64,000 nucleotides of DNA from Prorocentrum cordatum. Taxonomy: Eukaryota > Sar > Dinophyceae > Prorocentrales > Prorocentraceae. Below, piece by piece: positions 17,080-28,904 of this stretch. The notes below the pieces were generated by a model. The model worked only from the letters and a program-made list of their open reading frames with translations, did no database searches and was not told the origin of the DNA. A program made the translations under genes and the position numbers. Each line of letters begins with the position of its first letter. Positions within the stretch are counted from its first letter, which is position 1. Location: contig CAUYUJ010015305.1 of the NCBI GenBank assembly GCA_963575745.1, positions 615,491-679,490 of the forward strand. Direction: 5' to 3'.

Positions 17080-19510
17080 CTTTCTAATCTTCACCCATGC
17101 CCAACAGGTACGATCCCCTGCACAAAATACAAAGTGGTGGACATCGGCTGATATTCACATGGACACTCACCAGCCCGTGAGAATTTAAAAAATCGGCGCA
17201 CACACGCTGATCTTCACAAACAGCAAACCCTCACGATCCCCTCGAGAGGGAACACAACACAACATTTGGTCGACACCGGCCGGCATTCACAGTGACCCAG
17301 CACTCACCATCCCATAAAAGAGGTCACCATGCGGCGCACGTGTGCGCATCTGCACGCCCATCCATCTTTCCTTACCACTTGCAATACATACCATGTAGTG
17401 GACATCGGCAGATCTTCACAACGCGCTCCCAGGTCTCCCAGACGTCCCCAGGGTTTCTCAGACGCTCTCGGACACTCCAATCGCTCCCGAAACACTCCCA
17501 ACCTTGCCGTCGGCACAGGCGACAGCAACATCCACATTCGCAGTTGTTCCGTTTCACCTTCCTCGTCGCCGCAGGAAACGTCAAGGAGTTGATGGAACAG
17601 ATCGCATTGGCGCGATCAGATTGTGGAAGAGGTCGATCCCGTGGGAAGGGGTAGAAGCAAGACCCAGGCACGCGCCAAGATTTCCCCGAAACGGACCAAA
17701 TGCGCTTGGAAGGTGCAAAAGATGCAAGACCGCGTTGTCGCAATAAGACGATATGTCGGTCTTACGGGAAGGGCTTCGGGCGAAGTAAAATGATCTGTCA
17801 CAGCCAGTGTGGTGGACTCTAGGAACCCCAAGCCTAACACGCCCACCCTTGGTCTCTAACCCTATACTGACAGAACATTTGTCCCCTGCCGCGGCCGACT
17901 TAGGACCGGTTCAGGGCCGCGCCCCCTGTCTCATCCCTAGCAACAGTAGAACCATGGACACAGGTTGATCTTCACATCCGCCCAACCGTCACCATCCGTT
18001 GCAAAAAAAGCGCTGCGCGGTGGCACATATGCTGATGTTATCATCGATCCGACCCTTACCATCCTACGCAAACAAATGCGGTTCGGTGCACATATGCTGA
18101 TTGGGGCATCGGCCCAGCCCTCGCCATCCTACGCAAAAAAAATCGGCACACACACGCACTTGCTGACCTTCAGCATCGACCCACCCACCCGGTACAGAAA
18201 AAAACCGGGGCACATAACGATAAAGATCAATGATTCGATCGCACAAGAATAACACATCGATACGTTTCGGCACCCCTCGCCGACTCCGATTTTGGACCCA
18301 AGCGCTCCCCAGGCTGCGCCAAACGTTCCCAGGCGCTCCAAAACGACCCCAGGCATTGTGAGACGCCCCAATCGCTCCCCCCGCGCTCCCAGGCTCGCCG
18401 TCGCCACCAGCACCAACAGCAACCACATGTTCAGCTTCATCGTTTGTGTCGCCGCGGGAGGCCTCAATAAGCAAATGTATTCAGATCGCGTTGGCGCGTT
18501 CAGACTGTTGTTCGCGAGTCGATATCATAGAAAGGCTTCATGGCGGGACAGATTGATCCGCACAAGCCCTTGTTGTACACAAAGCCCTAACCCAAACGCC
18601 GAGACCCTAAGACAATAACGCCCCCACCCTAACACCCAGACGCCATCAATTTCTAACCCCATGGTCATATAACCCTTCTTTTTCACCCGGCCCTGATAGG
18701 CTCCAACGAGACCCCTGCGGCGACACCCGCCGAGATCCCCTGCAAAGAACGGGGCGCCTTGCAGATCGGTTAACCGTGAGATCGTCCCATACTGGGTTTA
18801 ACCCTCCACTCAGAACCAATACAACCCCCTGAAAAAAAGGCGTGGTGGATCAATCGGTTGATCCTGACATCAGCCGAACACTAATCGAACACGGACCCTC
18901 ACAACCACTTCACCCTCACAATCCCCTGCAACAGAAACATGAGGTGGACATCGTCGTAATCACTCGGCATCATCAGAATCACTCGTCATCGTAACCGCCC
19001 GTCATCGACACCAGTCACTCATCATCGTAATCACTCGTCATCGTACACGTACACCAAAACACCTTTCGATGCACCCGCTCATCAGCACTCCCATCCAAAA
19101 CCTCACGATCCCTTGCAACAGGTATTCGCTGGACATCGGCTGATCTTCGGAGTGCGCTCCCAGGTCTCCCGGATGTCCCCTGGACTTCCCAGACGCTCCC
19201 CAATCGCTCCCAAGCTCGTCGTCGCCACAAAACGCAGCAACATCTTCATCCTAATCGTCTCCGTTTCACCATTTCACCGTCCCCGTCGCCGCAGGAGGCG
19301 TCAAGGAGCAGATGAATCGTATCGCGTTGACACGTTCGTATTGGCGAGGAGGTCGATCTCATGGGAAGGGATAGAAGCAGGACCCAGGCACGCGCCAAGA
19401 TCGCCCAGAGACGGCCCAGATGCGTTCGGAAGGCGCAGGGGATGCAAGACCGCGCTGACGCGATTAGAGGATAGGTCGATCTAATGGGAAGGGCTTGGAG
19501 CAGGTGGGAA
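17080..19510 (+). repeat. three copies of a roughly 870-bp long-period repeat
   Basis: The words CGCTCCCAGG, CAATCGCTCC, GTCGCCGCAGGA and GGCACGCGCCAAGAT recur in the same order starting near 17424, 18300 and 19157, a period of about 855-880 bp. Each copy is preceded by GTGGACATCGGCTGATCTTCA-like words. The first and third copies are closest, sharing also AGAAGCAAGACCCAGGCACG-like text. Short ORFs in each copy are not conserved in frame. Confidence 0.8.
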
Positions 19511-19529
19511 TGGTCTGGGGCAGGCAGTG

Positions 19530-20390
19530 CGGTGAGCCTAACACCTTACCCTAACACCCAAACCTTAATACCCGAACCCTCACACTCCAGCGCTGGCACC
19601 GTACCGCCGTAACGCTAACACCCTAACCTTAACACCCTGATCGAATACCCTAAGCCCAGCAGCTGAATCGCAACACTCTAACATCCTGGCGCCCTAACCC
19701 TAACAACCTACACGGGACACCATAACCCTAACACACAGACCGAAACACCCCAACCCTACCCCTAACACTCTTACACAACCGCCCTGACAGCACACCCCTA
19801 ACCCGTCCGCCCTCACCCAACCTTTACACCCTCGCCCTAAAACCATGAATCTGAATCGAACACCCCAGCCGTAACACCCTAGCCCGAATCCCAACACCCT
19901 AACCCTAACACCCTAGGACAGAAACAACATAACCCGACCACCTGAACCTTACACCCTGACCCTGAAACATCCTAACCCTAACACCCTAAACGTATCACCC
20001 TAACCGTGTCACCCTGACCCTGTCACTCTGAAGCTGACACAACAATCCTGATACCCTACTCCTGAATCTTATCCCCTAGACCTAACCCCAACCCTAAGAC
20101 CCTGACCCTACCACCCTAACCCAACACATTAGACCTATACCTAATACCCTAACCATATCACCATAACCCAAGCACCCTGACCTTAAACCAAACACCCCAA
20201 CCCTAACACCCAAACCTTGCACCCGAACCCGAACACCCTATCCAAAACAGCCCTACCCTAACCCTGTACCCTTACACAGCAAGCCTGATAGCCGATCCCT
20301 TCGCCAACACCGTAACCCTAATCCTAACACCCTCACCCTAACACCCTTACCCTGACACTTTAGCTCCCCCACCCACATTCCAATCCTAAC
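19530..20390 (+). repeat. degenerate telomere-like CCCTAACA array
   Basis: About 860 bp of CCCTAAC, ACCCTAACACCCTAA and diverged variants on the plus strand. The repeats are too irregular for an active telomere. They look like interstitial or old subtelomeric sequence, directly following the 870-bp repeats. Confidence 0.85.
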
Positions 20391-20720
20391 ACTGTAACGC
20401 TCCCCCCTTCCCCCTTCTCCGTCGGAAAGGGGGGGAGCGGGGGAGGTCCATCCACCCACCTCCTCTACGGCGCAATGGGGTTGACGGAGGGGTCTGAACT
20501 CTCCACCCCCTTTTAGAAGGGGGCGTCCGAAAACAGCCCCCTCTTGAGAACAGGGAGGAGGGTGTCGTGCGAGCACACACCCCTTTTCAACTAGGGGGGA
20601 TCCAGTAGAACTTTTTCCATATCCACCTCCTTTGGAAAGGGGAGCCCTGGCCTACCTCTGGCCTCAAAAAAATCGCCGGCCCAACGGGCCAAAGGCGTGC
20701 TAAGATCTCCGGTAACTGCT
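20390..20720. repeat. cluster of CCCCTTT-AAAGGGG palindromes
   Basis: Several short imperfect palindromes (CCCCCTTTTAGAAGGGGG-like, CCTCCTTTGGAAAGG-like) occur within 300 bp, the same style as 1310-1630, 21710-21810 and 22720-22760. Confidence 0.6.
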
Positions 20721-20829
20721 AAACAATACTTCTAGTTCGCGCGCGCGGGGCGGCCCCTGGGGGTCCCCCGGCGAAAAGTACCCCGACCGCCGCCCGACCA
20801 CTGCTACTCAGAGATGGTTTTCCTCCTGG

Positions 20830-21440
20830 GTGTGGCTTCTCAGGCCCCCCAGAGCGCGCCAAGAGTGCCCCAAAAGGCCCCCAAGACTGCCCAAAGGGCC
20901 CCCGAGACGCCTAAAGAGCGCTCCAAGACGCCGATGATGACCTCAAGACGGCCCAAGAGGCCTCCAAGTGGCCTCCAAGAGGCCTCACAAGAGGGCCCTG
21001 AGAGGCCCAAATCAGACATTTTACGATGGTTTTGAAAGAATTTGGGCCTTGTCCCCTTTTCGGCCATCCGATGCTCCAAGACGGCCCAGGAGGCCCCCAA
21101 GAGCACCCCAAGACGGGCCAAGAGGCTTCCACGAGGGCCCCAAGAGGGCCCAAGAGGGCCCCGAGACGACCCAAGAGGCGCCCAAGACGGCCCCAAGACG
21201 GCCCCAAGAGGGGCCCAAGAGGGGGACCACGAACCAAAACCTCGAGCCTTCCGCCCCAAGAGGGCCCCAGGAGGCCCCGAGAGGCCCCAAAGAGGCCCCA
21301 AGATGCCGCCAAGAGGCCCCCAAGAGGTCCCAGGAGGCCCCCAGGAGGCCCCCCAGAAGACTTCAAAAATGCCTCCCAGGCGCCCTCGAACGGCTTCTGA
21401 AAAGACCCCAAGAGGCCTCCCAGAGAAGCATCTTGACGAC
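20830..21440. repeat. GGCCCTCTTGGG-type array (copy 2)
   Basis: Dense CCCAAGAGGCCCC words, same orientation as 1-545. It is followed at 21480-21610 by a CTCCTCC microsatellite. Confidence 0.8.
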
Positions 21441-22014
21441 GACCCTGTTTGGCCCCAAGAGCAACACAAGATGCCAACGAGAGGCTTCCTCCTCCGCCCC
21501 TTCCTCTTCCTCCTCCTCCTCCTACTTATCTTCATCCTCCTCATCTCCTTCTCATCCTCTCCTCCTCCTCCCCTCCCCTTCCCCATCCTCATCTTCTTCC
21601 TCCTCGGCGGCGCCACAATGGCCCCGGGCCCACGGCGAAGCAGTAGCGATCATGCAACATGGGCCGGCGGAATGAGCGAAGCGATTGAATAAAAAGGTGG
21701 GAGCTTAAAAAAAAACACCCCTTTGGCAAGGGGGCCGCCTGCTTCACAAAAGGAGGGAGGAGAAAATTCTGCACTCCCCCTTTGAAACGGGAGGGGGGGT
21801 AGCTTCAAGCTGGGGCTATCCTTTGACTCTGCGAGGTCCCACGGCGGCGCGCTTTCACAGTATGTGTAGACTCTGCTTGTGTCATGGGATGGGCGCCGTA
21901 CCCACCAGCAGGATCAACATGAGAAGATTCGGGGACGAGTAACTGAAATAACTATAGTGGGTCACTCTTTCTTGTCCCTGAAACGCTCGCCTAGCCACTT
22001 CGATCGATAGAAAT

Positions 22015-22190
22015 CACAATAGGGCGACGATGATGGCGACGACGAAATCGACGACGACGGCGACGCCAGCGGCGGCGACGGCGACAACGGCGGCAATGAC
22101 AACGGCCGCAATGACAACGGCGGCGGCGGCGACACCGACGGCGACGACGGCGACGGCGGTGTCGACAGCGGCGGCCCCGACGCGGCCCAC
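22015..22190 (+). repeat. GACGGC/GGCGAC microsatellite
   Basis: Interleaved GACGGC, GGCGAC and ACAACG units; a perfect purine/pyrimidine alternation is lacking. Confidence 0.8.
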
Positions 22191-22423
22191 GATCGCTGAC
22201 GCCCCCCTGGGCGCAGGGCTCGCGAGTGGCACCTTCTTCTCTGGCCGCGCACGCTCTCTGCCAGCCCTGCCTGCAACGCCGGCCGGCCTCCCCCCCTTCC
22301 CGCGCCCGCGCATCGCGGCCAGCCGGAGGGAGAGAGAACGAGAGAGAGAGAGGCCTGGATTGCGGGCGGACTGATTGTCTCAGTCCCAAGGGAGACGAGA
22401 CCTGCACGTACATGTACACTGCC

Positions 22424-22526
22424 CCTGGCCAGGCCCATCCTGGGCCCACGAGCGGTGCATACGCCCTCCTGACTTGGCCATGGATGTGTGTGCACCGCTC
22501 CCGGGCCCAAGCTGGGCCTGGCCAGG
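22424..22526. repeat. 36-bp inverted repeat with 31-bp loop
   Basis: The left arm (22424-22459, starting CCTGGCCAGGCCCA) and the right arm (22491-22526) are reverse complements at about 32 of 36 positions. It could form a stable hairpin or mark a small inverted-repeat element. Confidence 0.75.
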
Positions 22527-22689
22527 TCTAGTGGATCCGCCAGCGTGCGGCTGGGCATGGAGTGGGCGTGCCCGAAGGTTCTTAGCCGAATTCTTCGACC
22601 ATTCCGGGGGAGTTTTCAAAGGCCCCAGACCCAAAATCCCACCAGCCCTCTGGGCGCAGGTGGTATAACGATGCCTTTCTTTCACTTTC

Positions 22690-22713
22690 AAAAAAAAAAA
22701 AAAAAAAAAAAAA
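22690..22713 (+). repeat. A24 homopolymer
   Basis: An uninterrupted run of A. No ORF or polyadenylation context upstream supports calling it a retroposon tail. Confidence 0.9.
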
Positions 22714-22879
22714 CTATCTTGCCCTTCGGGAAGGGGTTTACCCTTCCCCCATACCCCCTTCCCGTGGACCTGGACGGGAGGGGCCGCGATCCGTTGGACC
22801 GTCCAAGATCGGCCCCTGGGAGGGCAAACTTCTAACCCCTCTCACGAGGACTGTGGCCCCCGAGGGTGAATCCCTTCTT

Positions 22880-23290
22880 TGATCGATAGCCTCGAAGATG
22901 GCCCCAAGAGGCGTTCCAGGGCTCCCAAGAGAGACCCAAGACAGCCCCAAGAGGGTTCCAAGAGGGTCCCAAGAGGGCGCCAAGCGGCACCCGAGAGGCA
23001 CCCGAGAGGCCCCCGAACGGGCCAAGAGAGCCCAAGATGACCTCCGGCATGGACCAGATAGCCCAAGCTGGCCCAAGATTGTCCCCAAGATGCTCCAAAC
23101 GGTCCCAACACCGTTCCAAGAGCGCACAAGACCGCTCCAAGACAGCCCCAAGAAGCGGTTTGCCGGCCCCTGAAGGGGGAAGCTGAATTGAGGACCCGCC
23201 CCCACCTTGCAATCGACGGTTTCCAAGATGACCCCAAAAAGCCTTACAGGGTTACCAAGAGGATTCCAATATGACACCCAAAACAACCAC
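22880..23290. repeat. GGCCCTCTTGGG-type array (copy 3)
   Basis: CCCAAGAGGGTCC and CCAAGACAGCCCC words throughout. No gene. Confidence 0.75.
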
Positions 23291-23334
23291 AGAGCACCAG
23301 CACCAGCAGCAACCGCAATAATATCTCTAGATGG

Positions 23335-23565
23335 TATCATGAGTCCTCGTCCGCGTCGTCGTTACCCTAGTCGACGCGCTCCTCGTCCTCGTCCTCGTCC
23401 TCATCCGCGCCCTCGTCCTTCTCGTCGTCGTCCTCGTCCTCGTCGTCGTCCTCCTCCTCTTCCTCCTCCTCCTCCTCCTCCTCCTCCTCCTCCTCCTCCC
23501 CCCTTCCCCCTCCCCCCCCCTTTCTTCCCATCGCCCCCCCCCCCCCCCCCCCCCCCCCCCCGCGG
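23335..23565 (+). repeat. CGTCCT/CCT microsatellite ending in a poly-C run
   Basis: CGTCCT units pass into (CCT)n and then a run of more than 20 C (23537-23561). The complementary G strand has quadruplex potential. Confidence 0.85.
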
Positions 23566-23847
23566 TGCCCAATGATGGCCCGAAGAGGCCTTCCAAGGCC
23601 ACCCCCTTGCTCGCTCTGTTTCCCTAGATGCGTTTTTTTGCCCCTTTCCCCGTCAGCTCTGAAGGGCAGGGCTTCTGAATGGGCTGGCGGGGATACTTTT
23701 TGCTCGCGAGCACAAGCGGGAGAGCCGCGCGCCGCCATAAGGGTCAAGCAAGCCTAACTGCCGCGTCTAGAGACAGGAGCGACGAGCAAACAGCACACTC
23801 AGAAACCCATGACAGCCGAGCCCGCGTGCCAAAGAGTGGCCCCCAGC

Positions 23848-23925
23848 AAACTTGTCCTCAACGAGCTTGTCCTCGGCGACCTTCTCCTCGACGAACATGT
23901 CCTCGACGAACTTGTCTTCAGCTAC
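23848..23925 (+). repeat. 15-bp minisatellite
   Basis: Five imperfect copies of GACGAACTTGTCCTC. In one plus frame it would encode Leu/Asp/Glu-rich repeats, but no gene around it is supported. Confidence 0.7.
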
Positions 23926-24324
23926 GAGACAGCATGTGCCGAATGTGGGGCACGGGCACCACCGCCGTCGTCAAGAACGAATCCCGTGACCACACGACGT
24001 AGGCCAGCCTCAAATAAGTGCCCTCAGGAGTCCTACATCAAGGAGGTCCCAGTAGGCGATGTGCGCCGTCCAATCAGTCGACGTACCACGGACCATGGCC
24101 ACCGAACGGAACCAGCGACGAGCGACGGGTGCAGGCCAAGGTTGCACTGTGCTGACCAGAGCACCTCCCGCGGGGAGACAGCCGCAGGGGGAGGGCCCTG
24201 GTGTCTGCTGGCACTGGCCCCAGTGTCACGAGACCATCGATACCTATACGACCGCCCTCCGGGCGATAAGGAGGTTGGGGGGAATTGAGATCAAATGCCC
24301 ACCCTGGCTGACCTCCAGCCTGGA

Positions 24325-24800
24325 CAAGATGGATAGGATAATATAAGATGGGTTGGATTGGGAGAGATGGATTTGATAATATAAGAAAGATTGGATTGGC
24401 ACGCCGCAGGCGCAAACGCAGATGAATTGATGGATTGGGTTGGATGGATTGGATTGGGCGGGATAACATACAATGGGACAAGATGGGTTGGATAAGGGCG
24501 CCGACAAAAATTAATTGATTGATTGGGTTGGGTGGACTCGATTGGATGGGGTAAGATGGATTGGATAGGGTAAAATGGGTTGGATTGGAAGAAGCGGATT
24601 GGATCATATAAGATGGAATGGAATGGCCCGCCGCAGGCGCAAAAACAAATTAATTGATGGATCGGGCGGGGTGGATTGGATTGGGTGGGATAATGCAAGA
24701 TGGGACAAGATGGGTTGGATAAGATAAAATGGATTGGGTTGGACAAGATCGATTGGATAAGATAAGCTGGGTTGGATAAGAAAGCCCGCGACAAACAAAA
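24325..24800 (+). repeat. GGATTGG/GATAAGATGG satellite
   Basis: 5- and 10-bp words (GGATTGG, GGGTTGG, GATAAGATGG) are interrupted roughly every 100-130 bp by GCCGCAGGCGCAAA-type blocks at about 24400, 24632 and related sequence at 24497 and 24785. It is AT-rich compared with its surroundings. Confidence 0.85.
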
Positions 24801-24840
24801 AAATAAAATCAGCGACACGCGTTAGCGCCAGGTTGCCCGG

Positions 24841-25005
24841 GACACCCGGGACACCGCCCGGCCCAACTGGGACACCTCCCGGCCACCGGCGGACGGGAAA
24901 CGGACTTTCGCTCCTACTGACACCCGGGACACCTGGGACACCGCCCGGCCCAAATGGGACACCTCCCAGCCACCGGCAGACGGGAACGGACTTGCGCTCG
25001 TACTT
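24841..25005 (+). repeat. tandem duplication, about 78-87 bp unit
   Basis: GACACCCGGGACACC opens both copies (24841 and 24919). The second copy carries a 9-bp internal expansion (ACACCTGGG). Confidence 0.85.
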
Positions 25006-25009
25006 CGGC

Positions 25010-25900
25010 CTAGCTACAGGAGGATCACGCGCAGCTTCGCCTCGCCCGCACGCACGACACGAACGCGAAACCGAAACCGATTTCCTGGTGGGGCGTCTCC
25101 GTTTCACTGCGATCTCACCCCGCAACCTCCGACATCTCCTAGCACCAGCGCCCCTGAACGGAGCGCCGACGGCCAAGGCCGCACTGTGGGTGGCGGTCGC
25201 AGCTAATAGCCGCAGCGATAGTCAAGTCAGCGGGCGCGCCCGTGCACCAACTGCGGGGGAACAGCCGTAGGAGGAGGACGGGCCAGACGGCCCAGGGCTG
25301 GCGGGGGTACTTTTTCGCCGCAACCGCAGGCGAAGGCGCCAACGGCGAGTCGTGTCAGCTCGGGCTACGAGAGAAACTGATTCTACCGCCGGGGGAAGCG
25401 GCTGCGCCGAAGCTGTGCAGCAGGGCCGAGGGCGGGGACTGCAAGCTGCAGGGGCTGCCAGGAAGCTGCCAACGTGCGAACACCGTGGGAGCTGAATCAC
25501 CAGGTATGCGAATTGGACCTGTTCGCCACAGGGCGCCAGAGTCTGGGCTGCGGACCAACAAGGGGGCACGCCAGGCCGAACAAGAAGGCAGAACCACTCC
25601 TGAGCGAACCGGCGGGTCAGAGAAGCAAAACGCGGCCAAAATGGCGCGGCAAGGTCGCAGACAGCGGAGCTGACAAGTGACCGCTGAGGGCGAGGACTAG
25701 ACGTAGGATAAAGTACACGAGACATCCATGCACTCAGCCCCTGAAGGGGGCAACTCGCTTGCAATACACTCCAGGAGGTAATACTGAGACCGATGGCCAG
25801 GAATGCGTCACTGACCAGGAACCAGTACGAATGGCGCCACCGAAGTCGCACACCAACTCCTGGGAGCTGGTGGGGATACGCGAAGCGTGAAGGAATTCCG
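25010..25900. other. unassigned GC-rich sequence
   Basis: Open frames exist on both strands (for example 25242-25673 plus, 25222-25851 minus) and overlap each other. No motif identifies either as coding. Confidence 0.3.
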
Positions 25901-27990
25901 AAATGTTACGGGGCTTGTCGCGCGCCCTCTGGGCGCCCCCGCATCTTGTCGCGTCCAGGATTGGCCAAGAGAGCCCCAAGAGGCCCCCAAGACGATCCAA
26001 ACGGGCCCCTAGTCGTCCAAAGACCGCACCAAGACGCCCAAGATGGCCCCAGGACGGCCCAAGAGGCCGCCAAGAGGCCTCCAAGAGGCCCCTACAAAAG
26101 GGCCCCAAGAGGCAAACATCCATGATTTTTCAGACGTGGTTGAAGGATTTGGGCGTTCTCGCATTCTCTGTTTCCCGACGCTCCAAGACGGCCCAAGAGG
26201 CCCCCAAGACCACCGCCGTGGGGCCAGCCCAGTCCCCACACCGAAGCAGCCCAATCCCCACACCACCTCTTCGGGCCCTCTTGGGAGCCTCTTGGGGCTG
26301 GGGCCGTCTCGAGACGATCTTGGGGGCCTTTTGGACCGTCTTCGGATAAAAGAAGGCAAGAATCCGAAAAACGCTGAAAAAACCCGGGGAACATCAATAC
26401 GCTCGACCTCCTGAGGCCCTCTCGGGCAACCTTTTGAGGACCGTTTTGGCAGTCTTGAGTCGTCTCGGGGCCAGCCCGCTCCCCATGCCCAAGCAGCCCA
26501 GTACCCACACCGCCTACGCGGGCCCTCTTGGGAGCATCTTGGGGCCCTCTCGGGGCTCTTTGCGGGCCGTCTTGGGGCCCTGTGGGGCTGTTTCGGGGCC
26601 CTCTAGGACCGCTTTGGGCCCCCGATGACGTTCCTTGGGGGGGGCGGGGGGGGGGGGGGGGGGGGGCGAAGCCCTTCGGGAGGGGCTCCAAGGGAGGGGG
26701 GGCCCGTTTCGGGGCCCCGATGACGTTCTTGCGCGCGCGGGGGGGGAGGGGGGGGGGGGGGGGGGGGGCGAAGCCCTCTAGGGGGGGGGCTCCAGGGGAG
26801 GGGCGAGGGCCGCAAACACGGGTGCTAATGGCCGCCCGGTGGTCGCTTCCCTCGTACCTGTTCGAAAAGACCGCCTCCCGGGCGGCCCCCGTGGTCCGTT
26901 TCCTCATATTTGTCCGAATGAAGCGGCTCAAGGGCCGTAAGACGTCCCAAGAGGGCCCCCAAACAGCCAAAAGACAATCCCAAGAGAGCCTCATATGGCT
27001 TCCACACGGTCCAAGAGAGCCTCCAGACTGCTCCAGAGGCCTTGAAGAGGGCCCTCGGGAGTGCCTCAGAAGGCCAAAAACATTGATGTCCTTATGGTTT
27101 TTGCATGGTTTTCTGCTTCTCACCTCTTCGGGCCCAAAGGGCCCAACACGGCCCACGAGGCCCCAACGCTCGCGCCAAGACTCTGCTACCTGGGCCGGCA
27201 CGGGAACGGAAGGAGCGCTGCAGGAACTTGCCCGAGATGGCCCATGGCACCTTTCGCTCTTGGGAGCCTTGGTGTTAATAGCTTGTTGCGTCACCGCTCT
27301 CTGTTGGGAGCCCCGGTGCTCACATACTGTTACTTTGCCGCTCGCTCTTGGGTGCCTCGCTGCTAAAAGCTTGTTACATCACCGCGCTCTGGGGAGCCTT
27401 GGTTTCAGAGCTTGTTACCTCACCGCTCGTTGTTGGTCTCCGGGGCTTCTTGGGAGTCTTCTGGGTGCCTTGGGGCCAGCCCAGTCCCCACACCCAAGCC
27501 GCCCAGTCCCCGCACCGCCTCTGCGGGCCCTCTTGGGAGCCTCTTGAGGCCCTCTTTTGGGGCCAGCCCAGTCCCCACGCACAGGCAGTGGTCCCCACAC
27601 CGCCTCTTCGGGCCTTCTTGGGGCCCTCTCGGGGCTCTGTTCCGTCTTGGGGCCCTCTGGTGCCGTTTGAGGGCTCTCTCGGGCCGTCTAGGGGCCCTCT
27701 TGGACCGTTTTCGCCCCCTTTGGGATGCCACTGGGGCCGTCTTGGGACGATCTTTGGGGCCTCTGGAGCCGTCTTGGGCCCTTCTGGAGCCGAAAAGGTG
27801 AGAACCCGAAAAACATTGAAAAACATATGGTTTTCGGTCTCCTCGGGCCCTCTCGGGGGCCCTCTTGAGGGCCTCTGGAGCCGTCTGGAGACTCTCGTGG
27901 ACCGTCTGGAAGCCGTCTGAGGCTCTCGTGGGACCGTCTTGGCGCCCACTTGGCTAGTTTGGGAGCTCTCTTGGGCCGTCTTGGGGCCCT
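25900..27990. repeat. composite GGCCCTCTTGGG array with orientation changes
   Basis: CCCAAGAGGCCCC words run forward at 25960-26220 and 26940-27180, and as the reverse complement at 26240-26620 and 27430-27990. Embedded are four copies of a roughly 75-bp block starting GGGGCCAGCCCAGTCCCCA (about 26220, 26470, 27472, 27562). At 27255-27435 there are four copies of a roughly 45-bp unit (TTGGGAGCCTTGGT...). Long ORFs here (for example 26092-27294 minus) are repeat translations. Confidence 0.8.
26636..26795 (+). repeat. duplicated poly-G blocks
   Basis: Two copies of a GATGACGTTC-(G)n-CGAAGCCCT block, each with a G-run of about 20. Strong G-quadruplex potential; run lengths may be unreliable in the assembly. 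Confidence 0.8.
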
Positions 27991-28080
27991 TGAGCCGCTT
28001 CACTCGAAAAATAAAAGAAACAGACCATGGGCACAACCCAGGAGCCGCTTCACTAGAAAAAATACAAAGGAAGACGGGCC

Positions 28081-28280
28081 AGATATCCCCTCAAGCAGCA
28101 CTGGTAAACTAAAAACAACTTGAGCCTAGTAAGGTGAGGCTCAAGAAGAGGCAGTGGCGCTCAGACGATGATGACGATGAGCGTGCACCCTTTTTGCCAA
28201 GGAGCCGCGCTGCTCCTCTGGCGCCTGGCGCCTGGTGCGCCGGCGCCTGTCTTGGGCCACGCGTCGCGGGCCACGCCGCC
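28081..28280. repeat. 200-bp direct repeat, copy 1
   Basis: Nearly identical to 28521-28715. Contains the inverted pair CTTGAGCC...GGCTCAAG. Downstream flanks differ, so the boundary is sharp at both ends. Confidence 0.9.
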
Positions 28281-28520
28281 GAAGCGCCCGAGCGCCTCGG
28301 CGGCGCCGAAGAAGTCCTGAACAGGGCGGGGAGGGGGCCTATAGGCCCCCAGGGTGGGCCAGCTTGGCCTTTGAAAAGGCTTGAGCCGCCAAGCGGCGGA
28401 GAGAGGGGAAGAAGCGGGAAAGGGCAAGCAAGGAGGCAAGGGCAGGAGCAAGGGGAACGCAAGTGGAAGCCCGCGCCAGTTCTGGAAACGGGGAGATCCA
28501 TCAGTTTTACCAAACATCCT

Positions 28521-28715
28521 AGATATCCCCTCAAGCAGCACTGGTAAACTAAAAACAACTTGAGCCTAGTGAGGCTCAAGAGGAGGAAGTGGCGCCCAGA
28601 CGATGATGACGATGAGCGTGCACCCTTTTTGCCAAGGAGCCGCGCTGCTCCTCTGGCGCCTGGCGCCTGGTGCGCCGGCGCCTGTCTTGGGCCACGCGTC
28701 GCGGGCCACGCCGCC
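28521..28715. repeat. 200-bp direct repeat, copy 2
   Basis: Copy of 28081-28280 with a 5-bp deletion between the CTTGAGCC and GGCTCAAG words. Confidence 0.9.
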
Positions 28716-28904
28716 AACCTCCTCCTGTGAGTGTGCCACCACGCCGAGCTGGCCGTAGTGGGTCACGTAGCCGCCGGTCCTCTCGGCGTGGAACTCAACA
28801 GTCCTGGCATCCGCGGCGCGCTGCCACGTCTGCCCAGCAAGGTGGGTCCGCAGGCGCAGGGCGGCACGCCGCCGGCGCCTGCGGTGGTTCTTCGCGCGCC
28901 CTAG

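Noticed and set aside
19530-20390. Functional telomere
   Set aside because: Repeats are too diverged and the array is internal; only an interstitial or relic telomere is supported.
20840-21675. Gly/Leu/Trp-rich and Lys/Arg/Pro-rich ORFs
   Set aside because: By-product of the GGCCCTCTTGGG repeat; the same pseudo-proteins appear in every copy of the array.
22690-22713. Poly-A tail of a processed pseudogene
   Set aside because: No coding sequence, polyadenylation context or target duplication upstream.
28119-28145. GGCTCAAG as a relic of the dinoflagellate spliced leader
   Set aside because: Only the last eight bases match and the preceding sequence does not; the word is part of a local inverted repeat.
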